NCBI GenBank assembly: GCA_963802765.1
Contig: CAWDJZ010000009.1
Location: 1-64,000, forward strand
Direction: 5' to 3'
Source of the DNA: Gaiellasilicea sp963802765
GTDB taxonomy: Bacteria > Actinomycetota > Thermoleophilia > Gaiellales > Gaiellaceae
Length of the DNA: 64,000 nucleotides
Part shown: one piece after another, positions 41,754 through 50,488 of the stretch
Layout: every line of letters begins with the position of its first letter
Position numbering within the stretch: position 1 is the stretch's first letter
Position numbers and translations under genes: made by a program
The notes under the pieces: generated by a model
The model's database searches: none
What the model saw: only the letters and a program-made list of their open reading frames with translations
Told to the model about the DNA's origin: nothing

Positions 41754-42940
41754 CGGCAAGAACGCGGTGGAGCGTCCTCGGGGCGCTGCTCGCGCTGTCT
41801 GCGGTCGTCGTCGCGACGGTGGGCACAGGGCTCGGAGCCTCGCAGACGGATGCGGCGGCGCCGATCGTGATCGGCTGGGCGTACGACAGCAAGGGGAACA
41901 TGGCCCCGTTCGACGGGCCCGCGCTCGCGGCGGCGAAGGTCCGCGTCAACCAGGTGAACGCGAGGGGCGGCGTCAACGGACGCCCGCTGCGGATCGAGAC
42001 CTGCGACACGAACAACAACAATCCGGCCAAGGCGAAGTCGTGTGCGGCGCAACTGCTCGGCAAGGGCGCCCACGTCATGTTCGTGACCTGCGACGTCGAC
42101 TTCGCGACTCCGGTCGTGCAGGAGTCGTTGAAGGCCGGCAAGCTGACAGTCGCGCCCTGTATCGGCACGGACCAGATGGGCCCGAAGCGGTTCGGATCGG
42201 CCGGCAAGCTCGCGTTCAGCTTCGGCAACGTCGCCCAGGACGAAGGCTCGGCGATGGCCGAGTACGCGTACCGGAGGGGCTGGCGGACGGCGAACCTCGC
42301 CACCAACACCCTGCTCGTCTACTTCAAGAACGTCGTGCAGGCGTTCGAGAAGCGGTTCACGCAGCTCGGCGGCAAGATCGCCGGCCGCGAGAGCTACGCG
42401 ACCGGGGCGAACAACGTCAACGCGGCGGTCAGCCGCCTCAACGCCCGCGAGGCCGACGTGATCGTCACCTCGACCGCGTTCGGCGAGCTGCCGGCACTCG
42501 TCAAGGGGATCCGCTCGCTCGGCAACAAGACGCCGATCCTCAACTCGTGGGCGGGCGACGGCACCTACTGGGTGGCCGGGAACCCGCAGGTCACCGACTA
42601 CTACGCCGTCACCTTCGCCTCGGCGTTCGGCGACGACCCGATCCCCGCGGTGCGGACGCTCGCGAAGCAGCTGAAGGCGTTCACGGGCGGCTTCGTGACC
42701 GGCTCGGCCGCGATCGACGGCGTCGTGACCGCGATTCGGCGGTCGGGTGGCTCGACGACCGGCTCCACGCTGGCGACGACGATGGAGAAGTTCAGGAAGG
42801 TCCCGACCCTGTCCGGGCTCGTCAGCTTCTCGCCGCAGTTCCACACCGTCTTCGGGCGGCAGTACCGCGTGATCAAGATCCACAACAACAAGGCGCGCTA
42901 CGTCGGCGCCGTGACCGCCAAGGTCGTCCCGAAGATCTAG
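41750..42940 (+). CDS. ABC transporter substrate-binding protein, branched-chain amino acid type
   Basis: 396 residues with a signal peptide (cleavage near residue 32, after GLGASQTDA) and the periplasmic-binding type-1 fold: PIVIGWAYDSKGNMAPFDGP, ETCDTNNNNPAKAKSCAAQ, the VTCDVDFATP stretch, and SYATGANNVNAAVSRLNARE. It captures the operon's ligand for the importer encoded after it. LivK-like proteins also bind amides, urea and aromatic acids, so the ligand need not be an amino acid. GACAGGA precedes the ATG. Confidence 0.92.
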   Translation: MTARTRWSVLGALLALSAVVVATVGTGLGASQTDAAAPIVIGWAYDSKGNMAPFDGPALAAAKVRVNQVNARGGVNGRPLRIETCDTNNNNPAKAKSCAAQLLGKGAHVMFVTCDVDFATPVVQESLKAGKLTVAPCIGTDQMGPKRFGSAGKLAFSFGNVAQDEGSAMAEYAYRRGWRTANLATNTLLVYFKNVVQAFEKRFTQLGGKIAGRESYATGANNVNAAVSRLNAREADVIVTSTAFGELPALVKGIRSLGNKTPILNSWAGDGTYWVAGNPQVTDYYAVTFASAFGDDPIPAVRTLAKQLKAFTGGFVTGSAAIDGVVTAIRRSGGSTTGSTLATTMEKFRKVPTLSGLVSFSPQFHTVFGRQYRVIKIHNNKARYVGAVTAKVVPKI

Positions 42941-42943
42941 GGA

Positions 42944-43711
42944 TTGACCGCGGCGCGGGAGACAGACGAACGCGGGAGGCCCGGGGCGACGCTCCGGGCC
43001 TCCTCCGTGTCCCGGTCGTTCGCGGGGGTGCGGGCGCTGGACGGGGTCACGCTCGAGCTGCACCAACACGAGGTGGTCGGCCTGATCGGCCCGAACGGGG
43101 CGGGCAAGTCGACGCTCGTCAACGTGCTGAGCGGCTTCGACGTGCCCTCCTCGGGGAGCGTGGAGCTGGGCGAACGGGACGTGACCGGCTGGAGCCCGCA
43201 TCGCCGCGGCCGGGCGGGGATCGCGAGGACCTTCCAGCACAGCCGCTCCTTCCGGGGGCTGTCCGTGCGGGAGAACATCGAGATCTCGGCGCTCGGGGTC
43301 GGCACGGGGCCACGGGCGGCGCGCGAGCGGGCCGACGAGCTGCTCGCGCTGCTCGCGCTCGAGCCCTACGCCGAGGTGCCTGCCGCGACGCTTGCCCACG
43401 GCGACGAGCGGCGGCTCGGCGTTGCTCGGGCGCTCGCGACGGAGCCGACCTTCGTGCTCCTCGACGAGCCTGCGGCGGGCCTGCCCGAGGCGGAAGTGCC
43501 GGAGTTCGCCGGGGTCGTGCGCTCGGTCCGCGACGACCACGACGTCGGCGTGCTCCTGATCGACCACAACATGGCGCTCGTGATGGCGGTCTGCGACCGG
43601 ATCCAGGTGCTCGACCAGGGGCGCACGCTCGCGCAGGGGACGCCGGCCGAGATCCGGGGCAACCTCGACGTCGCGGCCGCCTACCTCGGCGAGAGCGCGG
43701 TCGTCGAGTGA
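42944..43711 (+). CDS. ABC transporter ATP-binding protein, LivG-like
   Basis: 255 residues from TTG 42,944, three bases after the binding-protein stop. Walker A GPNGAGKST, Q-loop RTFQHSRSF, signature region LAHGDERRLGVARAL (a variant of LSGGQ), Walker B FVLLDEPAAGL and switch His in LIDHNMALV are all present. It pairs with the LivF-like ATPase to energise import. The stop overlaps the next start (GTGA). Confidence 0.93.
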   Translation: MTAARETDERGRPGATLRASSVSRSFAGVRALDGVTLELHQHEVVGLIGPNGAGKSTLVNVLSGFDVPSSGSVELGERDVTGWSPHRRGRAGIARTFQHSRSFRGLSVRENIEISALGVGTGPRAARERADELLALLALEPYAEVPAATLAHGDERRLGVARALATEPTFVLLDEPAAGLPEAEVPEFAGVVRSVRDDHDVGVLLIDHNMALVMAVCDRIQVLDQGRTLAQGTPAEIRGNLDVAAAYLGESAVVE

Positions 43712-44415
43712 CAGCGACGATGCTGGAAATCGCCGGTCTTCAGGTCTCCTACGGGTCGGTGCCGGCGGTGCGCGGGGTCGACCTCGAGGTCGGGCGCGGC
43801 GAGCTCGTCGGCCTGATCGGCCCGAACGGCGCCGGCAAGTCGACGACGCTGCACGCGATCATGGGCCTCGTCCGGCCCGAGGCGGGGGAGGTGCGCCTGG
43901 CGGGCGCGTCTCTGCGCGGGCTCGCACCAGAGAAAATCGCGCGCTCCGGGATGGCGCTCGTGCCGGAGGGCCGACGGATCTTCGGCGAGCTCACGGTCGA
44001 GGAGAACCTCAGGCTCGGCCTCGCGGCGCGGCGCGGGAACGGCGGCGATCCGCTCGCGCAGGCATACGAGCTCTTCCCGATTCTCGCCGAGTTCCGCCGC
44101 CGTCCGGCGGGCGCCCTCTCCGGAGGCCAGCAGCAGCAACTCGCGATCGGGCGAGCGCTCGTGGCCGACCCGGACGTGCTCTTGCTCGACGAGCCCTCGC
44201 TCGGCCTCGCTCCGACGACGGTCGACGCGGTCTTCGCCGCCCTCGCGGCGATCCGCGACCGCGGCGTCGCGATCCTGCTCGTCGAGCAGCGCGCGCAGCG
44301 GACGGTCGCGCTCGCGGACCGGACGCACGTGCTTGCGAACGGCGTGCTGCGGATGACGCTCAGCCCGGCCGACGCGGACGACACCGACAGGATGATCGCG
44401 GCGTACCTCGCATGA
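43708..44415 (+). CDS. ABC transporter ATP-binding protein, LivF-like
   Basis: 235 residues. Walker A GPNGAGKST near residue 38, Q-loop region ALVPEGRRIFGELTVEEN (LivF-typical), signature LSGGQQQQLAIGRALV, Walker B VLLLDEPSLGLAP and a LVEQRAQ segment where the switch His is replaced by Gln, as is normal in LivF. It is the second ATPase of the importer. The gene overlaps both neighbours. Confidence 0.94.
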   Translation: MTATMLEIAGLQVSYGSVPAVRGVDLEVGRGELVGLIGPNGAGKSTTLHAIMGLVRPEAGEVRLAGASLRGLAPEKIARSGMALVPEGRRIFGELTVEENLRLGLAARRGNGGDPLAQAYELFPILAEFRRRPAGALSGGQQQQLAIGRALVADPDVLLLDEPSLGLAPTTVDAVFAALAAIRDRGVAILLVEQRAQRTVALADRTHVLANGVLRMTLSPADADDTDRMIAAYLA

Positions 44416-45329
44416 CCGGCTGGCTCGTCGCCGCCGTCGACGCTCAGACGCTCGTCGACGCAGTCGGCCTCGGGGCGGTCTACGCGCTGATGGCGGTCGG
44501 GATCGGCCTCGTCTTCGGCGTGCTCCGCCTCGTCAACTTCGCCTACGGGCAGCTGATCATGGCCGGGGCCTACACGCTTGCATTCACCTCGGGCTGGCCC
44601 GTCGCGGGGAGCGTGCTTGCCTGCTTCGCGGTGGTGATCGCGCTCTCGTTCGCGATGGAAGGCGCCGTCTTCCGGCCGCTCCGGACCCAGTCGCCGGCCG
44701 TGATGCTCGTGACGACCTTCGCGGTCGCGTTCCTGCTCCAGGCAATCGCGCTGATCCTCGACGTCCGCGACGGCACGATCGGCGAGCCGGCCGTCTCGGT
44801 CGCGTCGCTGAACCAGGTCGTGACGATCGGCGGTGTCGACGTCCGCAAGGTCACAATCCTCGCCGTCGGGGTCGCGATCGTGTCGCTCGCGCTGCTCGCG
44901 CTGCTGCTGGGGCGGACGACGATCGGGCTGCAGATGCGGGCCGCCGCCACCGACTTCCGCACGGCTCGGCTGCTAGGGGTCAAGGCCGACCGCGTCATCG
45001 GCGCCGCCGTCCTGCTCTCCGGGGTCCTGGCCGCGACCGTGGCGGTGATCTTGACCGTCCAGTTCCCGCTCGTCTCGCCCGACTTCGCGCTGAAGGAGAC
45101 GATCGTCGTACTCGTCGGAGTCGTTGTGGGAGGGATCGACCGGCTCTGGACGGCGACGCTCGGCGGCTTCACGATCGGCTTCGCCACCGGCGTGATCAAC
45201 GGCGCGTTGCCAACCGACAAGACCGTCTTCCTGCCCTCGGCCGTGTTCGCGCTCGTGATCCTCGTCCTGCTCCTGCGCCCGGCCGGGCTCTTCGCGCGCG
45301 GCCAGTCCGCGCTGGTTGAGCGCGTATGA
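44412..45329 (+). CDS. ABC transporter permease, LivH-like
   Basis: 305 residues with about eight hydrophobic helices. The first half shows GLGAVYALMAVGIGLVFGVL and RLVNFAYGQLIMAGAY, the classical LivH opening. A cytoplasmic loop GLQMRAAATDFRTARLLGVK near residue 175 contacts the ATPases. It forms one half of the membrane channel with the LivM-like protein. ATGA overlaps occur on both sides. Confidence 0.94.
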   Translation: MTGWLVAAVDAQTLVDAVGLGAVYALMAVGIGLVFGVLRLVNFAYGQLIMAGAYTLAFTSGWPVAGSVLACFAVVIALSFAMEGAVFRPLRTQSPAVMLVTTFAVAFLLQAIALILDVRDGTIGEPAVSVASLNQVVTIGGVDVRKVTILAVGVAIVSLALLALLLGRTTIGLQMRAAATDFRTARLLGVKADRVIGAAVLLSGVLAATVAVILTVQFPLVSPDFALKETIVVLVGVVVGGIDRLWTATLGGFTIGFATGVINGALPTDKTVFLPSAVFALVILVLLLRPAGLFARGQSALVERV

Positions 45330-46334
45330 GACGCCTCGACACGTGGGTAACGCTGCTCGGGCCTGCGCTCCTCGTGGTGCTCGTCGGCATCGGCGCGACG
45401 TTCGTCTCGCGTTCGAACGAGATCCACTTCCTCAACGCACTCGTCGCCGTGTCGATCGTGGTCGCGATCTACGTCTTCGTCGGCAGCTCCGGCGTGATCT
45501 CGTTCGGGCAGATCAGCTTCGTCGCCGTCGGGGCGTTCGCCGCCGGTGTGCTGACCGTCCCGCTCGAGTCGAAGACCGGCGTTCTGCCCGACCTCTTTCC
45601 GATCCTGCGCGACCACACGATCGGCAACGTCGCCTCGCTCCTGCTCGCGGCGGCGGTTGGGGGGGCGTTCGCCTTCCTCGTCGGCATGCCTCTGATGCGC
45701 CTGTCCGGCCTCGCGGCCGGGATCGCCACCTTCGCGGTGCTCGAGATCACGCACAACCTCCTGCGCGAATGGACGAAGATCGGGCCGGGCGCGACAACCC
45801 TGCCGCTCGTACCTGAGACGACCGGCCCGCTGCAGGCGACGGTCGGGGCGCTGCTCGTCGTCCTCGTCGCTTTCGCCTACCAGCGCAGCCCGCTCGGCCG
45901 GAAAGTCGCGCGCGACCAGGGAGGATGCCGCGGCGGCCCAGGCCGTCGGGATCAGCGTCCACCGGCAGCGGCTCTGGGCGTTCACGCTCTCGGGCGCTCT
46001 CTGCGGCTTCGCCGGCGGCCTGCTCGTGCACATGCTCGGCTCGATCACGACCGAGCAGGTCTACCTCGAGCTCACCTTCATCACGCTCGCGATGCTGGTG
46101 GTCGGCGGCGTGACGAGCCTCTGGGGCGCGGTCGTCGGCGCGCTCGCGGTCAGCGGGCTCGACTCGTTGCTCGGCAACGCCGAGGACGGGATCGGAATCG
46201 GCTTCAGGCTCGACCTGCCCGAAGGGTCGCGGCTGGTCATACTCGGCGCGCTGATGGCGCTGATGCTGATCCTGCGCCCGTCCGGGATCACCGGCGGCCG
46301 CGAGCTCCGTCTTCCCAGGAGGCGCACTGCATGA
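45326..46334 (+). CDS. ABC transporter permease, LivM-like (one frameshift)
   Basis: Multi-pass permease of about 335 residues. The N-terminal frame includes VFVGSSGVISFGQISFVAVG, a typical LivM stretch. An extra A in the run at 45,902-45,904 shifts the C-terminal part, which resumes in another frame with RATREDAAAAQAVGI (ATPase-contact loop), LWAFTLSGALCGFAGGLLVH and GGVTSLWGAVVGALAV. Both parts are well conserved, so an error in the sequence is likelier than a dead gene. ATGA couples it to the second PanE-like gene. Confidence 0.88.
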
Positions 46335-47257
46335 TCGTTTGCGTGGTTGGCTGCGGGGCGGTGGGCTCGCTGTTCGCGGCGAACCTGGCTTCCCTCGACG
46401 ATGTCGAGGTCTGGGCCTACGACCTCGCGCAGGCACACGTCGACGCGATCAACGAGCACGGCCTGCGCCTCACGGGTGCGGGCGAGGTGCATGCGGCCGG
46501 CATCCGGGCGACGAGCGACGCGGCGGGGCTTCCCGCCTGCGACTTCGGGATCGTCGCGACCAAGGCGATGCACACCGAGGCGGCAATTGCCGCCACTGCG
46601 CACGCGTTCCGGGACGGCGCCGTCGCCTCCGTCCAGAACGGGGTCGGCAACGAGGAGGCGATCGCGCCACACGTCGCCCGCGTGATCCGCGGCACGACCT
46701 TTCCTGCGGGGAAGATCCTCGAGCCGGGCGTGGTGCAGTGGGACGTCAAAGGCGACACGACCTTCGGCCCTTTCGAGCCGAGCCCCGCGCGCCGGGACGA
46801 GATCGAGCGGCTGGCGGATGCCTGCACGCGCGGCGGGATGCCCGCCGCGGCCCTCGACGACGCGCGCGGCGCGCAGTGGCGCAAGGTGATCTTCAACGCC
46901 GCGACGAACCCGATCGGCGCCCTCACGGGTCTCACGCACGGCCGCGTCTGCGAGCGCCCCGACCTGCGCCGGCTCGTCAGCGGCCTGGTCGAGGAGGGCA
47001 AGGCCGTCGCGGCCGCGCAGGGGATCGAGCTCGACGCCGACCCCGAGGCGCTGATCGACCACGCGGCGAAGCCCGAGGTCGCCTACGGGCACAAGGCGAG
47101 CATGCTCCAGGACATCGAGGCGCGGCGGCCGACCGAGGTCGACTGGCTCAACGGGGGCATCGTCCGCTTCGGCCGGGAGCACGGCGTCCCGACCCCGCTC
47201 AACGAGGCCGTCCTGGCCCTGATCAACGGAATGGAGGCCTCTTGGACGCAGAACTAG
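46331..47257 (+). CDS. Ketopantoate reductase-like (PanE/ApbA) dehydrogenase 2
   Basis: 308 residues with VVGCGAVGSLFAANLASLDD at the N-terminus, IVATKAMHTEAAIAAT, VQNGVGNEEAIA near residue 99, and AQWRKVIFNAATNPIGALTG in the C-terminal domain. It is a clear paralogue of dehydrogenase 1 (40,803-41,753), sharing the same C-terminal ARRPTEV/I motif. Two paralogues around one importer suggest stepwise or stereospecific reduction/oxidation of an intermediate. It overlaps the next gene by 16 bases. Confidence 0.88.
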   Translation: MIVCVVGCGAVGSLFAANLASLDDVEVWAYDLAQAHVDAINEHGLRLTGAGEVHAAGIRATSDAAGLPACDFGIVATKAMHTEAAIAATAHAFRDGAVASVQNGVGNEEAIAPHVARVIRGTTFPAGKILEPGVVQWDVKGDTTFGPFEPSPARRDEIERLADACTRGGMPAAALDDARGAQWRKVIFNAATNPIGALTGLTHGRVCERPDLRRLVSGLVEEGKAVAAAQGIELDADPEALIDHAAKPEVAYGHKASMLQDIEARRPTEVDWLNGGIVRFGREHGVPTPLNEAVLALINGMEASWTQN

Positions 47258-48321
47258 CCCGCCGCTACGGCAACGTCCGCGCGGCGATGGCCGAGCAGGA
47301 GCTCGACGCGCTGATCGTCTCGGGCAGCGAGTACAGCGGCTTCGAGGGGTCGGTGACGTACCTCTCGGGCTTCCAGATCGTGCACCGCTACGCGTACGTC
47401 GTCGTTCCGGCCGACGGGGAGCCGCAGATCGTCTTCCCGACCGAGGCTCGCTACGTCGGCGAGCACGCCACCGCGCAGCTCGAGCAGGTCTTCCACGACC
47501 GGCCGGGCGAGCACATCGCGCAGACCGCGCGCGACCGCGGCTGGCGACGGCTCGGCGTCTACGGGCTCGACTACGTCATGACGGTCCGCGACTACCGGGC
47601 GCTCGAGGGAAGCGCGGAGCTCGTCCCGTTCGACGCCGAGTTCGACCTCGCGCGCGCGGTCAAGAGCGACGCGGAGCTCGAGTCGGTGCGCGAGAGCGTC
47701 CGGATCAACGAGGACGGGTTCGAGGCGTTCCTCGCGGCCTACGCGCCCGGGAAGACCGCCGCGGAGGTGATGGCGCCCGCGGAAGAGCTCTTCGTCGAGC
47801 GCGGCTGCGGGCGTCTGACCATGAACATGGTGCTCGTCGGGCCGGAGTTCGCGATCGCGAAGAAAGACACGGCGCTCGGCGACTTCGTCCTCCCGTCGCT
47901 CGAGATTGCCGGGCCGGGGATGCACTGGGTCGAGGTCTCACGCGCGATCGGCGCCGTGCCGCCGGAGGTCGAGCCGATGGTGGAGGCGTACGCGGAGTAT
48001 CACGAAGCCGCCCTCACCGCGATGCGGGACGGCGCGACTGCGCACGACGTCCACCGCGCCGTCTCGAAGGGCTTCACGGAGCGGGGGTACCACCTCGGCC
48101 ACGTCACCGGCCACTCGATCGGGATGACGATGATCGAGCATCCGCGCGTGGGCGAGGGGATGGAGACCGTGCTGCGCTCCGGGATGGTGCTCTCCATGCA
48201 CCCGCACGCGATCGCTGCGGACGGGAAGGCGTGCCTCTACATGCAGGACACGTGGCTCGTCGGCGATGAGGGCGGCGAGCCGCTCTCGCGCCTCCCTATG
48301 CAGGTCTTCGAGGCGAACTAG
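47242..48321 (+). CDS. M24-family (creatinase fold) protein 2, metal site degraded
   Basis: 359 residues from TTG 47,242, which overlaps the preceding gene. The two-domain creatinase fold is clear: MAEQELDALIVSGSEYSGFE, DLARAVKSDAELESVRESV and GHVTGHSIGMTMIEHP. In contrast to protein 1, the positions of both Asp and both Glu ligands are changed: the first strand reads LEIAGPGMHWVEVSRAIG, and the Glu region reads LSMHPHAIAADG. Metal-free creatinase-type hydrolysis or a non-peptidase role is likely. It is the last gene of the operon. Confidence 0.83.
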   Translation: MDAELARRYGNVRAAMAEQELDALIVSGSEYSGFEGSVTYLSGFQIVHRYAYVVVPADGEPQIVFPTEARYVGEHATAQLEQVFHDRPGEHIAQTARDRGWRRLGVYGLDYVMTVRDYRALEGSAELVPFDAEFDLARAVKSDAELESVRESVRINEDGFEAFLAAYAPGKTAAEVMAPAEELFVERGCGRLTMNMVLVGPEFAIAKKDTALGDFVLPSLEIAGPGMHWVEVSRAIGAVPPEVEPMVEAYAEYHEAALTAMRDGATAHDVHRAVSKGFTERGYHLGHVTGHSIGMTMIEHPRVGEGMETVLRSGMVLSMHPHAIAADGKACLYMQDTWLVGDEGGEPLSRLPMQVFEAN

Positions 48322-48324
48322 CCC

Positions 48325-48364
48325 TTGTCGGACGTGTCGGGGCCAGGACCCCACATGTCCGCAA
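48325..48364 (+). terminator. Long hairpin 1 after the catabolic operon (repeat element)
   Basis: TTGTCGGACGTGT pairs with ACATGTCCGCAA, allowing one bulge and a wobble, around GGGGCCAGGACCCC. It starts three bases after the stop of the last operon gene. Bases 48,336-48,367 recur without change at 48,452-48,483. No T-run follows, so it could be either a termination/processing hairpin or a REP-like repeat. Confidence 0.5.
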
Positions 48365-48440
48365 CGGCTAAGTCGCTGAGTGAGGAAATTGACGCTCTGG
48401 CGTACCGTGGAGCGATTTCGCAGCGAGGAGCGACCAGTTC

Positions 48441-48481
48441 GTTGCGGGCACGTCGGGGCCAGGACCCCACATGTCCGCAAC
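48441..48481 (+). repeat. Long hairpin 2, second copy of a 32-bp repeat
   Basis: GTTGCGGGCACGT at 48,441-48,453 pairs with ACATGTCCGCAAC at 48,469-48,481, with two non-matching positions. The central 32 bases are identical to those of hairpin 1 and lie 116 bases apart in the same orientation. Confidence 0.55.
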
Positions 48482-48555
48482 GGACAGGGCGGCGCGGAGA
48501 TCGCGTGCGTCCTATGCGCGAAGTCGTCGCTCGGCCCGTTCGGATTGAGACGCGG

Positions 48556-48714
48556 TCAGTGGTCGCAGGTGCAGACGGCGCCGCCGAGCTCGCGCCGCTC
48601 GTAGACGAGCCCACAGCGGGCGCACTCGGCCGGGATCACCTTGGCCTTCGCGAGCAGAGCCTTGAGGAGCGTGGCCCAGAGGACGGCGTATCCGGCGAGG
48701 AGCTGCGCGGTCAT
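48556..48714 (-). CDS. Small membrane-anchored zinc-ribbon-like protein (52 aa)
   Basis: ATG 48,712-48,714 opens MTAQLLAGYAVLWATLLKAL, a hydrophobic segment, followed by LAKAKVIPAECARCGLVYER and ELGGAVCTCDH. The CxxC and CxC pairs could bind one zinc. It is divergent from the adenine deaminase gene with 34 bases between starts. No family is known; the cysteine pattern supports a real gene. Confidence 0.5.
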   Translation of the reverse strand: MTAQLLAGYAVLWATLLKALLAKAKVIPAECARCGLVYERRELGGAVCTCDH

Positions 48715-48748
48715 ACTTGCCCCATCGACGCGCCTGCTGAGAGAGCTG

Positions 48749-50488
48749 ATGCCGCAGACGGGTGATCTCGCCCGCCGCCTCGCCGTCGCCCGGGGCGACG
48801 AGCCAGCCGATCTCGTCGTCCGTGGCGGTCGCGTCCTGTCGGTCTTCACACGCGAGTGGCTCGACGCCGACGTGGCGATCTGCGACGGCACGATCGCCGG
48901 CCTCGGCCGCTACGAGGGCGCCGAGACGGTCGACGCCGACGGCGCCTACGTCGTCCCGGGGCTCATCGACGCGCACATGCACCTCGAGACCTCGAAGCTG
49001 CTGCCGTCCGAGTTCGCGCGGCTGGTGCTGCCGCTCGGCACGACCGCTGTCGTCGCCGATCCGCACGAGATCGCCAACGTCCTCGGCACCGACGGCGTCC
49101 ACTGGCTCGTCGACGTCTGCGACGACCTGCCGCTCGACGTCTTCTTCACCGCCTCCTCCTGCGTGCCCGCGTCGCAGTTCGAGTCGCCGCGCCGGCCGTT
49201 CACGCCCGGCGACCTCGAGAGCCTGTTGCGGCGGAAGCGGGTGATCGGCCTGGCGGAGATGATGAACTTCCCGGGCGTGATCGCCGGCGCCGAGAGCGAG
49301 CTCGCGAAGCTCGCGGTCGCCGGAGCGCACCACGTCGACGGGCACGCGCCCGGCGTGCTCGGCCCGGGACTGCAGGCCTACGCTGCGGCGGGGATTCGCT
49401 CCGACCACGAGGCGTTCACGGCCGAGGAGGGCCGCGAGCGCCTGCGGGCGGGCATGTGGCTGCTGATCCGCGAGGCGTCTGCGGCGCGAAACCTGAAGGC
49501 GCTCGCGCCGCTCGTGGTCGAGCTCGGGCCGGGCCGGATGGCGTTCTGCACCGACGACCGGGAGCCCGAGCACATTGCCGAGGACGGCCACGTCAACGCG
49601 ATCGTCCGCGATGCGGTCTCGTACGGCGTCGCGCCCGAGGACGCGCTCGTGCTCGCCTCGCACCACCCGGCGCTCTGGCACGGGCTCGACCACCTCGGCG
49701 CGATCGCGCCCGGCTACCAGGCCGATCTGCTGCTGCTGCCCGACCTCGAGCGCTTCGTGCCCGAGATCGTGCTCAAGCGGGGTCGGGCGGTTGACGAGAT
49801 CGCTCCCACCCCGGTGCCGGAGTGGGTGAGGCAGAGCGTGCGCATCCGCCCGGTGGCGGCCGACGATTTCCGCGTCGCCTGGGAGGGCGGCCAGGCGCGC
49901 GTGATCGGCCTCGTTCCGGGCCAGATCGTCAGCGACGCGCTCGTCGAGGAGCTGCGAGCGGACAACGGCGCGGCGCTCGCGGATCCCGAGCGCGACCTCG
50001 CCAAGATCGCCGTGATCGAGCGCCACCTGGGTACCGGCCGGATCGGCCTCGGCTTCGTTCGCGGCTTCGGCCTCGAGCGCGGCGCCTTCGCCTCGACCTT
50101 CTCGCACGACGCCCACAATCTCGTCGTCGTCGGCACGACCGACGGCGACATGGCCCGTGCGGTGGAGCGCCTGGTCGAGCTCGGCGGGGGCATCGTGGTC
50201 GTCGACGAGGGCGAGATCGCCGCCGAGTTGCCGCTTCCCGTCGCCGGCCTCCTCTCCGATGGGCCGCTCGACGACGTGATCGCGGCGAGCGAGGCGACCG
50301 TCGCGGCCGTGCACGCGCTCGGCTCGGAGGTCGCGTCGCCATTCCAGTCGCTCGCGTTCCTCGCACTCTCGGTGATCCCCAGCCTGAAAATCACCGACCA
50401 CGGCCTCGTCGACGTCGACCGGTTCGAGCTCGTCCCGCTCAGTGCGGAGTTGCCTGCGGCGGCACGTCTGGAGGAGTCGAACCGGTAG
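48749..50488 (+). CDS. ade: Adenine deaminase
   Basis: 579 residues in the amidohydrolase superfamily, converting adenine to hypoxanthine and ammonia. The metal-binding HxH is in PGLIDAHMHLETSKLLPSEF near residue 78, with further ligands in VVADPHEIANVLG, VDGHAPGVLGPG and GIRSDHE. The C-terminal ade domain contains GFGLERGAFASTFSHDAHN. ATG 48,749 was chosen because the similarity starts at DLARRLAVARGDEPADLVV. Its 3' end overlaps the convergent membrane protein by 50 bases. Adenine breakdown fits the N-compound catabolism suggested upstream. Confidence 0.92.
   Translation: MPQTGDLARRLAVARGDEPADLVVRGGRVLSVFTREWLDADVAICDGTIAGLGRYEGAETVDADGAYVVPGLIDAHMHLETSKLLPSEFARLVLPLGTTAVVADPHEIANVLGTDGVHWLVDVCDDLPLDVFFTASSCVPASQFESPRRPFTPGDLESLLRRKRVIGLAEMMNFPGVIAGAESELAKLAVAGAHHVDGHAPGVLGPGLQAYAAAGIRSDHEAFTAEEGRERLRAGMWLLIREASAARNLKALAPLVVELGPGRMAFCTDDREPEHIAEDGHVNAIVRDAVSYGVAPEDALVLASHHPALWHGLDHLGAIAPGYQADLLLLPDLERFVPEIVLKRGRAVDEIAPTPVPEWVRQSVRIRPVAADDFRVAWEGGQARVIGLVPGQIVSDALVEELRADNGAALADPERDLAKIAVIERHLGTGRIGLGFVRGFGLERGAFASTFSHDAHNLVVVGTTDGDMARAVERLVELGGGIVVVDEGEIAAELPLPVAGLLSDGPLDDVIAASEATVAAVHALGSEVASPFQSLAFLALSVIPSLKITDHGLVDVDRFELVPLSAELPAAARLEESNR

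Noticed and set aside
48322..48500. Twin 32-base repeats as a CRISPR array
   Set aside because: Only two copies, each self-complementary over its full length and 116 bases apart, with no cas genes nearby.
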